From the NCBI GenBank assembly GCA_012274445.1, contig JAAROD010000093.1, positions 1,736,001 to 1,800,000 on the forward strand: a DNA stretch of 64,000 bases. Reading direction: 5' to 3'. Below, piece after piece: positions 11,884-24,073 of the stretch. A program made the translations under genes and the position numbers. Source of the stretch: Sclerotiophoma versabilis. Its lineage: Eukaryota > Ascomycota > Dothideomycetes > Pleosporales > Didymellaceae. Under the pieces are notes generated by a model. The model had not been told where the DNA came from and did not search any database. It saw only the letters and a program-made list of their open reading frames with translations. Each line of letters begins with the position of its first letter. Position 1 is the stretch's first letter.

Positions 11884-12779
11884 GTTGCTGTGTGGTGATT
11901 TGGTTCGTGGTGGTTGGCAGCGCAACATTGGGTGAGGCTGGTGATGTGGGGTGGGGCCGTGGGCGTGGTCACCTTCAAGCGTCCACATTTCTACCCTTCC
12001 ACCGTACTACACTGCCCGAACATCTTCTCCCAATCCACATGTCAGCGTTATTCTTTCGCAGTTTTCGCACGGGCTTTGCTACCCTCAAGTACCACAATGA
12101 AAAGTAGCTACAGGTATGCAGGCGCTGGGCTGTGTGGCTGCAGCGTCATGTGCGCAGCCTTTCCGGATCATATCTCCGCTCAGCTGAAGTCTGACCCCTT
12201 TCTCACACAGGAGCGAGCGTTTTCTAGATGCATTGATGGAAAGTCCTTACAACTCTGCGTCTTAGTTATTGTCCTGATGATCCATCACGTCTCGTGAAAC
12301 ACTCGACAAATCGTCTATCAATAAAGCATCCACCAAACCTTTTAAAGTCAGCCATGGCTACCAAAGTAACGTCAGTGTTTGCACAATATGTCTAGGCTTA
12401 CCTTGGGAGGACTTGAGTGGAAAACGAAACGGCCTTCAGTTGGGTTCTAGTTACCGGAGGGAACTGCGTCTGCCTGAACAGTTTGGAGGTGAGTCTCCTT
12501 TGTATTGCTAAGGCTTCTGAATCAACAGTTGAGATCACGAGTGACACATACAGGTGAACTTGCACTGGGAGGATATCGTATATGTCGATTTGTGCGGTCT
12601 AACTAATAGCAAATAACATATCGGAACCACCTCGTCTCCTAAAACAACGCAACGAGTACTGGCAGTCTTGGAGTGCATCGGTCTCTAGAGATTTGGCGCG
12701 ATCAACGGTCAGGGAAGCCCGAATCCTCATTTGAGAATTGTTCCATCGGCTTCAGAAGCGGCTCGGTTCGATCTTGAAC
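11884..12779. other. Intergenic region between the RUS1 gene and the HET array
   Basis: About 0.9 kb upstream of the RUS1-family start. It contains only short unrecognised open frames. The N-terminal part of the first HET pseudogene could have lain here, but I see no remnant I can align by eye to the intact copy. Confidence 0.4.
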
Positions 12780-14854
12780 AACGTCTGCTTAGGAGTCTCA
12801 ATCTCGATTTCGTAGTCATGCATGCAAACGTGCAAGGACCGTCATACACATGGTCACTGCAAACCAAAGAGCCAGTATGGCCTACATAACTTCAGAGTCA
12901 TCGACTACGAGCAGCTTCTCGTTGTAACTGACCCACGCGAATGTTCTTTTGTAGCGTTATCCTATGTGAAGGGCCCTCTGGATCAGTCTGATGTGGACGT
13001 GTCGGACCTGACCTCGGCGATACCTCAGACTATTGAAGACAGCATAACGTTGGTACGAAGGCTGGGCTACAAGTACCTCTGGGTGGACAGATATGTAAGT
13101 ATTACTGTATCGAGTCATCACCAAAGGGTCCTCTCGTCTTCTTCAACAAACGATTGGGCATTAGTGAAAGAGGACGATTTCAAGAGATGTGCACTTTCAT
13201 CGTTACTAGATTCCGTAATAGGTTTGAAATAAACTGACTGTGTTAGTGCATAAATCAGAAGAGCGGTCAAGACAAGCACGAACAGATTATGCAATTGGCG
13301 AATATATACGCAGCAGCACAATTTACCATCATTGCGGCAGCGGGAGAGGACCCAACCTACGGAATCCCGGAGTGCGCAAACAGTCACGTATCCAACTGGA
13401 TTGCGAAACTATTCGTCATACCCAAATGTCCAAATTCCCATCGCTCTCCTCTTCCATGGGTGTTAATGAATCAAAGTGGGCTAGTCGGGCCTGGATGTTT
13501 CAAGAGTGCTATTTCTCATCTTGACGGCTATTCTTTACAGATCATCAAGTGGTGTGCATTTATGAAGGCTCACGTCGCTACGAGAGCGAGAAGGTTTGGT
13601 CTCCTGATGTTCTGGTCTAAAACAAACAAGTAATCGATGTGCGCTCAATTCTTCGGGGCGGCATCTAAGCAGACTATAGCTCCGTAGACCGCGGCACTTC
13701 TGAGTTGATGTCAGAAGTTTTTGCAACTCTGATAGCCTATATCCATCGAGAACTATCCTACGATGCGGATGCATTGAGTGCCATTGTCGGCAGTCTGAAA
13801 ACGTTCAATGCTCAGTCTGTATATCACTTGTGGGGGCTTCCATATGTAGCGGGGTTTGGATCAGGCAACATCGCATTTGAGGCTTTCGAGAAGCTTACGG
13901 ACCCCTGCCGTTCCCAAACTCCGGATCAACCCATCTCCCCATTACAAGAGGAATATGAAGAGGAGTCGAACAACTCACAAGACAAAGACGAATGGGTCAA
14001 CGAGGATCGGAGCAGCATTGGAGAGGCGTCAAGTTCGATAAGCCTGATCGACGAAGACCCTGCTCTCGACATATCGCCATGCGAAATTGCTCTGCTCTGG
14101 TGGCATACGAAACCTGCACGTCGAAGGCCTCAGTTTCCAAGCTGATCACCGCTAGGTTGGGCAGGCGCGATAAACGGGTACCTTCACACGAACACCGAAG
14201 ATGCATACAATTCATCGAGCGACGAGTCATATCCCTTGGAGTACTCACAAAGGTGCCTGAGACATGGATATCCCATGGCATCTGGCAAGGGAATCAGCTT
14301 CAGAACGGATACTGGATCCGTCGAGCTGTCCGCTGATATCGCGAGAGACCATGCCATGGAAAACCTTCGTGCCACGCACTGCCTTGAGATTGTGGCTCGC
14401 AACACAGAGCTGCATGTCCGTCGACGCGTAGATAGTCGTAAGACCACGTGGTACGTCACCTTATCAGAACCTGACATATCTTTCGACATTATTCCATTCT
14501 AGGACGAGTCACCCCAGGAAAGGTCACCACTCAAAAGGTATTCTGCTCGAGGAAGCTAATGTTTCTGACGATCTTCAACCGCAATTTTTCATCATGCTTT
14601 TGAAGCTACGAGGGGACCATTTCGAACGCGTCGGCCTCTTTTCACTACCCTCAGAACCGACCAACAACCGAACATCATATTACTTTGTAAATGAGTTTAC
14701 AAAGCTCCGTATTAGTGTTCCAGTCCAAGGGAGCGATATCTTTTCTGATAGTGGTTTGAACTACATCCTGGACTTGAGTGGTGACTTCACTACGGGCAGA
14801 ACAAGCGGGTTGGTCGGCCTTGGTGGTCGGCTTTCTTCAAAAGAAAAACAATAG
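12780..14854 (+). pseudogene. HET domain gene remnant, tandem copy 1 (broken)
   Basis: Homology to the intact copy at 15350-17915 is clear in pieces: FVALSYVKGP, then TIEDSITLVRRLGYKYLWVDRY at the end of the first exon, the same phase-0 splice site (GTAAGT at 13095, acceptor TTAG before 13247), then CINQ and NIYAAAQFTIIAAAGEDP. The frame shifts near 13430-13450. A TGA at 13522-13524 stands where the intact copy has Arg, and a TGA at 14143-14145 replaces the Trp of the FPSWSPLGW motif. The intron is 152 bp against 58 bp in the intact gene. The C-terminal homology continues in a third frame to about 14854. The N-terminal 200 or so residues are missing or unrecognisable. HET domains trigger incompatibility cell death, but this copy cannot make the full protein. 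Confidence 0.8.
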
Positions 14855-15349
14855 TTCTCGTATAGATGCAATCTACCGCAACATATTGGAGAAGCGTGCG
14901 ACTATAATCTCTTCAGTATATTGTAGGCTTACCGAGGAGAATGTTCTGATGCGATGCAGACACATGTTAATCTCACGTTGTTAATCTCATATTGTTGGGA
15001 GGTCCTCGAGATGCTCATGACTAGCCGCGATTATTTGCTGTGGTGTGAATGAGGGGCTCTTTCGCGGTGTCGGAAGAGGTTAGCGGGGGGCTGTGGCTGC
15101 CAACTAAGTTGCCAGAAGTCCATCTCTTGTGGACCAATTCCTAAGCAACACCTGTACATCGCCCGCCAACTAATCCCGGCGCTTTAGAAATCGCGTAAGC
15201 CTGTAGCTAATCCTAGCGCTTACCGCCACGCCGACCTCACTGGCCATGCTCTCGCCGTGCGCGTTCGGCGCTTGCTGACCTTGACGCAGTGCGCCTACTT
15301 TGAAGCATTTCGCTTCAATTGACTCTGTAATGTTTACAGCACTCTGACC
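14855..15349. other. Spacer between HET copies 1 and 2
   Basis: About 0.5 kb, presumably the promoter of the intact HET gene. No conserved element recognised. Confidence 0.4.
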
Positions 15350-17915
15350 ATGATGGAAGAATCTATCGACACCTCTTTGGACAGGCTGGATCTGTGCAAC
15401 AGAAGTGTCGAGATTGCCAGCTGCATAAACAAAGATACGAACCCGACACATGATGAAGACGACAACATCTGTGATGACTGTTCGAACATACCGTGGGAAT
15501 TGTTTGGTGCATCAGAGGATCCGACTTCGTACACTGCGCGTGAGCCATTTATGTCCTGGAAGTACGTTGTGCCTGAAGGACATCTTTGGCCCGGGAGCTT
15601 GGCTTGCCGAGTTTGTCGCTTTGTGCGAGAGCTGCTGACTGATTACGGCTTTGGAAATACAAGTTCCGTGCGAAAATTGCGTGGCGGATGGGATGGAGAG
15701 AAGCCGTTCAGGATGACATTCCTAGAGCTTGAAGGGTATGAGCATGACAGTGTCGAATCTGGACACGCCGAAGACGAACATGACACACTCCGTTCAGAAG
15801 ACGATAGGGAAGTCCAGAGCGATGGCAGTGGAAACGAGAATTACAACCACGACTGCGAAGACGGTACCTACACAATCTGGGAAGATGACGACGATGCATA
15901 CCACACCTTTTCAATCCCCAGTTTCTTTGCCACTGCTCTGGAAGTCGGGGCCTTTCAGTCCGCTATGCAAGGGTACAAGCCTACTAATGCCAATCTGAGC
16001 ATCATAAAGAGTTGGCTCGACGAATGCGATAGTACGCACGACAAAACATGTCACCCTTGGAATCTACAATATGTTCGCAATCTTAAAGTCATCGATTGTG
16101 CGAAGAGAGCAATCGTTCCTGCACCGCCAAACTGTGCGTTCGTTGCACTGTCGTATGTTTGGGGTCCTCCAAGCGCCCAACCAAACATCTCATCTTCCGA
16201 CATCACGATAGCATTACCTAGAACCATCGAAGATAGCATGACAGTTACCCAAGAATTGGGATTCACTTACTTGTGGATCGACCGATATGTAAGTAGACAC
16301 CGAGCATGCGACGAATATCTAGAAGTTACGCGGCTGACATTCTTAGTGCATAAACCAACATGACGAACAAGAAAAAGAGGAACAGATCGCACAGATGGCA
16401 GATATATACGCATCAGCAGCGGTGACAATCATTGCCGTTGCTGGAGAAGACCCCGGCCATGGGCTTCCCGGTATACAAAGTAACTCACGTGGATTGCATC
16501 GCTACGAGAAGGTGCGATCAACACACTTATTTGCAAACCCCCCTATAGAACCCCGTGACAGATATTCGCCATACTATGTCCATGAATCGAAATGGGCCAG
16601 CCGCGCTTGGACATTCCAGGAATGCTACAACTCTCCGAGGAGGTTGTTCTTCACAACCGAGCAGATTACCTTGATCTGCAACTCTGCAGCATATCAAGAA
16701 ACTGCTGGCACTGTGCCACTCCCAAGTTCACATCCAATCCATACGAACCTGAGAGGCTGGCTTAACACGTTCAATGAGGGGTCTGTGTCAATGGCAGTCT
16801 TGGATGCTGTACCTTATCTATTGGCAGGGATTATGGATACCTTGATGGTCTACAGTCAGCGTCGAATGTCCTATGACTCTGACGCACTGAATGCTATCGT
16901 GGGAACCTTGAACACTTTCGCCCGCCACTCGATTCAACATCTGTGGGGCGTGCCGATATGGCTGCCCACAAATGCGGCCAATATGGAGCAGAGCACGGTT
17001 CCGACACCTTCCAAGTCATCCCTGAAGCGTGCAAACACTCAGCTTGTGCTTGAAACATCGAACGATAATGGCAGCACACACTCATACCGTAGAGAAAAGC
17101 GAGCATCACAGAGTGAGAGTAGCATCGCTCTTCTATGGCACAACCATAGTCCTTGCTATCGCCGCACTGGCTTTCCTAGCTGGTCGCCACTTGGGTGGAA
17201 GGAGGGTGCTGATTGGGCTTTCAAGCAGGGTATTGGATGGTTCTCACGCCAGACTCCTTCTGCCTCTGGAGGAGATTTTCTCACGCTACTTGCGTCTTGC
17301 CATGGTGTCAAGATGTTGCCACATTTTCAACCTATCGCAGCTTATCGATTCGAAGATACTGACTATAATTCCACTGGAGCAGTCCCTCAGCAAATTATTG
17401 TTGAGGCCCGCACGGTCACATTATGCCTGGCCTTATCCCCTGACGGGGTAACGAGTGACCGCTACCGACACAGCGTTGGGGTCAGATTCGACGATAGCTT
17501 GGAGATAGTTATGGCTGCGTCATGGGATGAAGCTCCGTTGGAGATGGATGTCGAGACATCTCTCAAAGGACTCTTGATAGCTGTTGCAAACTCGAGCGCT
17601 TGCTGTTCAGACTCGCCACATTATGCTGTGATCATAGTGAAACAGCAAAAAGATCACTGGGAGCGCGTGGCGATAGCTCTCATCACCAACAACTACATCA
17701 AGTCGAGGACAAGAGAAGTCGGACCTGTATGTGATTTCGCGACGGCACACCCGCCACTCTTTAGACAAACTTCTACCGGAGCCCTATTCACCTGGGATTT
17801 GCATAATTTTAATCAACGCAGCACAGAGGTGCTTGACATCTCACACCTGGAGTTTGAGCATGATGAACCTTGGTGGAGAAGGTGCTCTCTGGAGGAGACA
17901 ATAGCTCTGGGGTAG
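15350..17915 (+). CDS. HET domain protein, tandem copy 2 (intact)
   Basis: The model is join(15350..16288, 16347..17915), 835 aa. The 58-bp intron (GTAAGT ... TTCTTAG) joins YLWIDRY to CINQHDEQEKEEQIAQMADIY, which is the canonical heart of the HET domain (about residues 258-420: FVALSYVWG, TIEDSMTVTQELG, WIDRYCINQ, MADIYASAAVTIIA). After it comes the usual ESKWASRAWTFQECYNSPRRLFF block and a FPSWSPLGW motif further on. The N-terminus (CDDCSNIPWELF, then CRVCRF) resembles the zinc-binding-like region that often precedes HET domains. Residues about 125-180 are very acidic. HET proteins act in non-self recognition and regulated cell death. The flanking paralogues are broken; this one has no frame break. 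The start is the first ATG of the open frame. The partner and specificity are unknown. Confidence 0.88.
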
Positions 17916-18062
17916 CCATAAGCCAGAAGAACAGCACATAATCCTTCTTTCATGAATCAGTTCTGGAGGCTGATCCGACAAGTTTCAGACCTCACATTAC
18001 CAAAGGCGCTCAGAAGCCATACAAATAGTGCCCCTCATCTGAGCCAAGCCTGCCCGATATAA

Positions 18063-19723
18063 GCGAGTGCAAAGCCTCTCATGGCGCAGCTTGTGGCTCG
18101 ACAAAGCTACAACCTCTTCAAAATCTAAAGGTCGTTGACTGTGAAAAGCGTATCGTAGTTTATGCTCCAACTGAATGCGAATTCACTGCACTCTCGTACG
18201 TTGAGGGCTCACGAGTAGAATCGTCCAACGCCTCAACCTTCGGTCCTGGAGGGAAAGCTCCGCCGACGATCGAAGATATCATTATGTAACCCTGCAACTT
18301 GGTTATAGGTATCTATGGGTAGATCGATATGTAGGTACATTTTCTCGTACATTCACTGAAGCTGTACAAACAGCTAAAGCTACTGGGCACTATGCCCGCA
18401 AGGTTCTCAAGTAGAGTCCCAAGCTGATTTTCAGTAGTTCATTCATCAAGAAGATGCAAGAGAAGTCCATCAAGAGATAATACAGATGGCCGACATCTAT
18501 GCGGCGGCGCAGATCACGTTGATTGCAGCAGTAGGAGAGGACCCATTTCATGGGTTACCTGGGGTACGAAAGCCACGAAACTACCTCGGTATTGTGCGAA
18601 ATGCGCGTCTATTGTCGCAGCTATCTGAATTGCCCTCATGGAGGACCCTGCAATCCAAGTGGTTCATACGTGCTTGAACATACCAAGAATGCTATTTCTC
18701 TACACGGAGGCTGCTCTTCGGAGACTCATCAATAATCTATGGCTGCAACCAGTCCACACAGTTCGAGAACATATCTACAAATCATTTAAGGGATGGACCC
18801 CGGTGGGAACTAGCCTATCGAGAAACGCTTCTTGAAAGCATTCCTAGGCCGTTTACTAAAGATCGAGCTACTAGCAACTTAGGACAAAGCCATCTTATTG
18901 TCCGGATTTTGAAAATATTATCAGCCTACAGTAATCGAGACCCAACGCATCAAGAAGATGCGCTTGATGCTATTCTAGGTACCTTACATACCTTCGGAAA
19001 TTACGGAATATTTCATTGGTAGGCAGTACCTTACACATTCGCCGCATCTCAAAAAAAAAAAAGTCTTATGTCTACCACGACAAGCCATATAGAGATGGCA
19101 CTGATCTGGAATTCTGAAGGATATTCATCAGATTGCAATCGACGGAGCGGGTTTCCCAGTTGGTCACCAATAGGCTGGCGGACTCCCACTCACTGGTTTT
19201 GGCGTCGAAATCTACAGGATGCCATCTTCCCCGTCAGCTGCCCCGTCAAAGCTCTGTATCGAGAATCAATTTTTCATCTGTACCCTGTACTAGCTAAAGG
19301 CGAAGGGATAACCATATGTGATCAGCATGGATTCAACGAACGACTGCTCGATGATGTTGGTGTCGAAAAGGATATGGAAGCCGGCAAAATCACGAAATAC
19401 CTAAAATTCATTAGATTAACTACGAAGCTCCATCGGGGACCACTGGTGGGATCGGAAGACCGGTGATACCTCTGGACTGTCAGTCGTCACTCAAAGGCCG
19501 AAGTGATTTGCTACTTTTTCCATATTGGGATATCTCAACAAAGAAGCAAAGCACTGAGCAGTCATTTAAAGGCTTGCTATCCTGCGAAGCAAACAGAACA
19601 GTTGACCGTAATATTCCAGAGTCAGCTTTGGAATATTTCTTGGTTATTGTCAGCCCGTATGAGGATCATTATGAGCGAGTTGCGATCCTTCATCTCCCCG
19701 ATCATCCTTGGATGATCCCATAA
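18063..19723 (+). pseudogene. HET domain gene remnant, tandem copy 3 (broken)
   Basis: This starts only about 150 bp after the stop of the intact HET gene and lacks the N-terminal region. Recognisable pieces are LKVVDCEKRIVV, FTALSYVEG (Trp of the YVWG motif changed), LQLGYRYLWVDRY in a shifted frame, then after an intron HQEDAREVHQEIIQMADIY and AAAQITLIAAVGEDPFHGLPG. A TGA at 18675-18677 replaces the Trp of RAWTFQEC (TGG in the intact copy at 16608-16610). Later frames retain DALDAILGTLHTF, FPSWSPIGW and a SFKGLL C-terminal block up to 19723. There are several frame changes and the sequence is visibly richer in A+T, consistent with transition-biased decay. Confidence 0.8.
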
Positions 19724-20099
19724 GACTGCATGGTGGGTATGAAAGCAGTCAGAGCTTCCGCAACATGGAAAATGGAAAACTGTTACTTTTAAATCAGTCT
19801 CTGTCTTCATTATGGCATCCAGCTCGTTCAGCGTGCTAATCTAAGAAGCTTCGTAGGAGGCAGCGCTACTGTTCGACCGAGCCAACGGAGACGCTCTTGG
19901 AGTTTTACGAGCATTACATAGGCATATTACTCCTTGAAGGTTGCAGATATGCAATTGCACCATAATGATTCACATCTTGAAGTATCTCATACCGTAGTCT
20001 TGACACCTCGGGACAGATTGCATTCGTTTAGCCTCAAGCGCAGACTGATTTCGCGACGCTGATTGCGACAGGTCTACATACCACCCGGGTGTGATTTAT
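19724..20099. other. Intergenic, convergent 3' ends
   Basis: About 0.38 kb between the third HET copy and the MFS transporter. Nothing recognised. Confidence 0.4.
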
Positions 20100-21815
20100 C
20101 TATAGAATGTATCTGAACCCTTTGTTGTCGATCTCAGTAACGTCGTGCATTCCTGCTTCGATCGCTGCTTTCATCTCTTCTTCCGTAAGTTGAACTCCGC
20201 TTGCGGACTCCCTGTCGCGCTTCTTATTGACTGACCACATATAGCCAAACAGTACAAGCACTGCAACTAACTTGACGCTGTAGCCGATAAGCATCCTGAG
20301 TAGAGCGTTAGAAACAGATCATCCATGACTGTGAAGAAAAGACTTACGCGATGTACGCGGACTTGTAGCCAGGCTTCTCACTATCCTTGAAAGTCTGTGG
20401 CCCAATGATGTTACCCACACAATAACCAGTAAATAAAGCCGCGCCCGTGAGTTGTTTCTTTGTATATCCCGCAATATTGCTTGAGACGATGGTCAAGCTC
20501 ATGCTGAACCCAAGGCCTTGGAAATAGCACATCCACAACGCAACAAGTCTACCCCATTTGTTGTTGCTTGGTAGTGTGACCAGAAGACTTGCACCGATTA
20601 TGCAAATGATGTTGGCCACTGTCATAGTGAGACAGCGGCTATTGGGCCAGTGAGTGCAAATGTAGCTGCCAACCAGAAGGGAGACAAATTGTACAGCACC
20701 TCCAGGAATTTGTAAGTACTGGGTTCCAAGTGTGTCGACACCGAAGGATTTGATGATCATCGAGCTGAACTAGAATATGTCAATTCCATCACAATTGTTT
20801 GTCTGTAAAGCCACTCACTGTAGTCAAGGCGGAGTTTGGTATCTGTGCGCCAGTCGCCATGACGAACAAGATCCAGGTTTTTGGATCGTACAGCGTCTGC
20901 CATGCTTGGTATACTTTGAAGTGCTTGTTTTTCACACCTTGCCTGTTCCCAGAGACTCGGTCGACGGCAATTCCACGCTGTCTTTCCGTAAGAAACTTGG
21001 CTGTGGTCGGCAAGTCCGGCAGAAATAGAAGAATAACGACTCCCATCAGCGTACTTGCGGATCCAAAAATCAGAAAGACATACATCCAGCGGGGCAAGCC
21101 GGTCTTGATGTGGCCCACTGCATAGCCGATGAGACCACCAAACATCGTTGCAATGCCGTTGGTGCAGTAGTACGCTCCAAGTCGGAGAGGTTGCTCGGCT
21201 GAAGTATACCACATGCTCATGATCAGGACAAAGCCGGGATTTACGGTGGCCTCAAGTAGCCCAAGCAAGAATCGATTCGCAGCCATACCAGCGAAGCTAT
21301 GACATGCGGGTGTAGTCATGAGAATAACGCCCCAACCTGAGTCGGTCAATGAATGTGATCGTCAGCAAGACGCAAATCTTACCAAGCGTGCAGAATCCAA
21401 GAAATTTGGCCATAGGTAGTCGTTGTAGCAAGTAGCCTGCTGGGTACTGCCCAGCAAGATATCCAAAGTAGAAGATGCTACCTTAGTCTTGTCAACTCAC
21501 ACGATCTTCAGCCCCAGTTGAATACTTACCCAGCCATGAATAGTCCTGTCCTTTCAAATTTGTGCCTTCTTGCAATCCAAACGCTGAAGCATAGTTGATA
21601 CCATTTTTGTCGAGATACTGCAACAGATATGTAAAGAAGAGTATTGGCACTATGCGAAGATCAATTTTCCTGAGCGTCCTCTTCGCTTCTGCCGGATCGA
21701 CGTCAGCCCCTTGGTTGTTCTTGTAGGCCTCGTAAGTATCGTCTAGCTGCGATGAAACTTCGGACGAGAGCACAGGTGAGTGTTGAATGACGTCGGCCTC
21801 CTTGTAGGACGCCAT
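20100..21815 (-). CDS. MFS transporter, Dal5/allantoate permease type
   Basis: The model is complement(20100..20295, 20348..20769, 20819..21336, 21383..21481, 21530..21815), 506 aa in five exons. Exon phases agree throughout. Intron 1 uses an AAG acceptor, the others CAG or TAG. The protein shows the anion:cation symporter layout: an N-terminal DLRIVPILFFTYLLQYLDKNGINYA, then YSWLGSIFYFGYLAGQYPAGYLLQRLP, the NRFLLGLLEATVNPGF segment, and a late FTGYCVGNIIGPQTF motif. Twelve membrane segments are expected, though I placed them only roughly. Family members import allantoate, nicotinate, pantothenate or related organic anions, and the substrate cannot be told from sequence alone. It lies on the same strand as a dead dehydrogenase gene and an FAD oxidoreductase, which suggests a small catabolic cluster. 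Confidence 0.88.
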
Positions 21816-22458
21816 TGTGAGCGCTGGCTCGATGATCAGTGAGCCTTGGTACCCGCACGGTTCTAAATTGAAGGTATGGGAAATTCAGTTGACAGCAGAA
21901 GTGTTCACTGTCAGTAGATCAAGAACCAGGGTCTCTGTAGAAGTTTATCAGTCTTCTTTAAACAATCTTGCCGCGGGTGAACATGCACCGACAAAAGATA
22001 GGAATAACGAGCACCTCCACATTTCAAGCCCAAGAATAATACCAAGATATTAGAGGACGCCGTAGAGGCTTAGTGACGACACAAGAGAGCGCCATCATTG
22101 GCGCTGTGGCTTCGCGTGGGGTTGATAGGCGTCGGGTGAATGTTGTGGTGTTCGAGCACGCCATCGGAAGCTGGATTGACGACCACGCAACCTTGACAGC
22201 GTAGGCGCATACCGGTAAGATCGTCGCTTGACTGTAGCCGAGTTGTCGCTGCGTTACACCTGTACTGTCCAACAAAATAACTTGAGGGCTTGCGGGCCGT
22301 GAGCAAAAAAAAGAAAGGCATTGAATACGTGGATGACGGATCTTCAGGCGCGTGCGCACATGACGCCCGTAGGTTTGTAGATTGGCAATCACAGTTTCGC
22401 AACACCTAAATGAGACTGACCTTAGATAAAACCATATGATGTATTTACACACCCGGAT
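21816..22458. other. Upstream region of the MFS transporter
   Basis: About 0.64 kb with short open frames only. Presumed promoter of the transporter. No recognisable gene. Confidence 0.4.
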
Positions 22459-22887
22459 TCAGTCGATACGACTCGAGATCTTTAGCCTAGAAATGGCAGT
22501 GAGCGTACCACTCCACCACAGCATATTGGCTTTAAGTAGCAGCTGAAGCTTGATGTTCTTCTTTGTATGTCCATAACTTTTTGATCGTTCATGAGTGTCT
22601 TGCTTCGCCAATAACACTCTCGCTCTAGTAGTCATCACCTCTTCGTCTTCATCTTCATTATCTTCGGTCATGTTGTAGAGGCGCTCAATCACCTCTGGCA
22701 GTTCTTTGAGGAGACCATAGTCAGCCCCGATTGCCTCCAGATGTGCAAGTCAGTCTTCTAAGGGATAAATCTGCTCAGTAGTTTGGCATGTTATACCGCG
22801 CTCGTCGACAGTCAAGATATTGACGACATTAAATATCGCATCCTCCAATAATGAGCCACTCTGGAATTGCTTTCATACAACACAACC
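22459..22887 (-). pseudogene. Unidentified gene remnant
   Basis: One minus-strand frame is open over almost the whole stretch and reads like protein (LLEDAIFNVVNILTVDERG, then LAHLEAIGADYGLLKELP, PEVIERLYNMTEDNEDEDEE). It is split by a single TGA at 22750-22752 that sits where a Trp codon would fit. The upstream end runs into the dead dehydrogenase gene. I do not recognise the family. It could be the C-terminal part of a lost gene, or a real spliced gene with the TGA in an intron. Confidence 0.35.
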
Positions 22888-22894
22888 CACGGTA

Positions 22895-24073
22895 TCACTG
22901 CAATTGAAGATGATCATACCAGCTTATCAAAGAGCCTCCAAGCCAGAGTATTTCGTTCCCCAGAAGGCGTGTGGTACGCCAATCCAGCTTCTCGCCAGCT
23001 TTGAGATCGCGCTTGGCCGTTGCGACAACGTCCCCGATCGGTGGGCTCGCCGTGTACCATGATGCTGGCAATACAAATTTCGAGCTCAAGTCCGATGAGG
23101 TGGTACGGATTGTGCTATGCTGCATACCATCCGGTCGAGTATGTTGAGTCTGCATTGTTTCAAGCATTCTGTTTGATACTTGCCCGGTGCTTCGATGACA
23201 ACATACACGTCCTATCGCGAACTTTCGAACACAGCTCGAACATCCCTCTCCGAGCGTGAAACGACCTCGAAAAAATCTCTCTTCTCCAGCTGGCCACAGC
23301 TACTTGCAACAGCAGCCATCTCCAGCGCACTTTTCGTACCGTCCGAGGAATTTTGAGCATCTGCTTGTTAAAGTCGCAAGTCGCCAGCTGCTCCTTGGCA
23401 AACTCGCAGTAGTCCCAGATTGTGTCTGAAGTACTGTGACGGTACCCTGGTAAGCGCTTCGTTTCTTTTGCAAGACATACGACGTCGAAGCCAGCAGCAC
23501 GCGCCCAATCAGCCAATGCCGCAATCAGTGCAGGTTGGTCTCCATAAGCCATAGAAATGCACTGCTATGTTGAAAACACACGAAGCACATAGTCATGATT
23601 AACGTTGAGGCCATTGTACTCCCTGGCCTGTTGCTCGTCCGAGAAGCGCAACAAGCTGGCATCACATGCTTTCTGACACCTGTGGCTGGATTCCCTGTCA
23701 CTTCAAGGACAGTATCAATTTCCGCAGTATCAATTAACTGGGCAAAATCGGTGCCGGTGACTCTTTTGCCTTGCTTGAGACCTTCTTCAATAAATAACAT
23801 GCAGTCATATGATATCTCTACTGCAAGCAGTCCGTCTTCTTGAGTGTTTTCAGGGCACGCTCAGAGGTATGATCTCAACGGCCACTAGTAGCACACCTTT
23901 CGTTCGGAGCGGTTGTGATATGTTGTTACTCTACCAGTAATAAGAAGGAGGATATGCACGTATCAAGGCTGTGTTCACTACACACAGCCAGACTTACCAG
24001 TCCTAATAACACCAACCTGTATCAGTGTGTCAGCATACACCAGTGCTACTATCTTGGTAGACGGATTGACCAT
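22895..24073 (-). pseudogene. Homoserine-dehydrogenase-like/SAF domain oxidoreductase, pseudogene
   Basis: The minus strand carries, in order but in shifting frames: VGVIRTGKSG (remnant of the Rossmann GxGxxG start), GKRVTGTDFAQLIDTAEIDTV, EVTGNPATGVRK, MAYGDQPALIAALADWARAAGF, LPGYRHSTSDTIWDY, a DGTKSALEMAAVASSCG segment, and the SAF-like PIGDVVATAKRDLKAGEKLD. This is the order seen in the NAD(P)-binding plus SAF domain oxidoreductases found beside sugar-acid or amine catabolic genes. Stops follow the first motif, at least two frameshifts are visible, and the expected KHIVMINVEA segment lies on the opposite strand (inversion at about 23561-23667). The gene is dead. It lies between the MFS transporter and the FAD oxidoreductase, which suggests the three once worked together. 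Confidence 0.8.
23561..23667 (+). other. Internal inversion of about 107 bp inside the dehydrogenase pseudogene
   Basis: On the plus strand this segment reads KHIVMINVEAIVLPGLLLV followed by REAQQAGIT, the family segment expected between ATGNP and MAYGDQP. Both of those flanking motifs are on the minus strand. Flipping the segment in place makes the AGIT end run directly into the Cys-Ile-Ser-Met-Ala-Tyr-Gly-Asp codons in the correct frame. Breakpoints are accurate to a few bases. Confidence 0.75.

Noticed and set aside
23595..23843. Plus-strand ORF that looks like a dehydrogenase fragment
   Set aside because: Only its first part matches the family, and that part is the inverted segment of the minus-strand pseudogene, not a separate gene.
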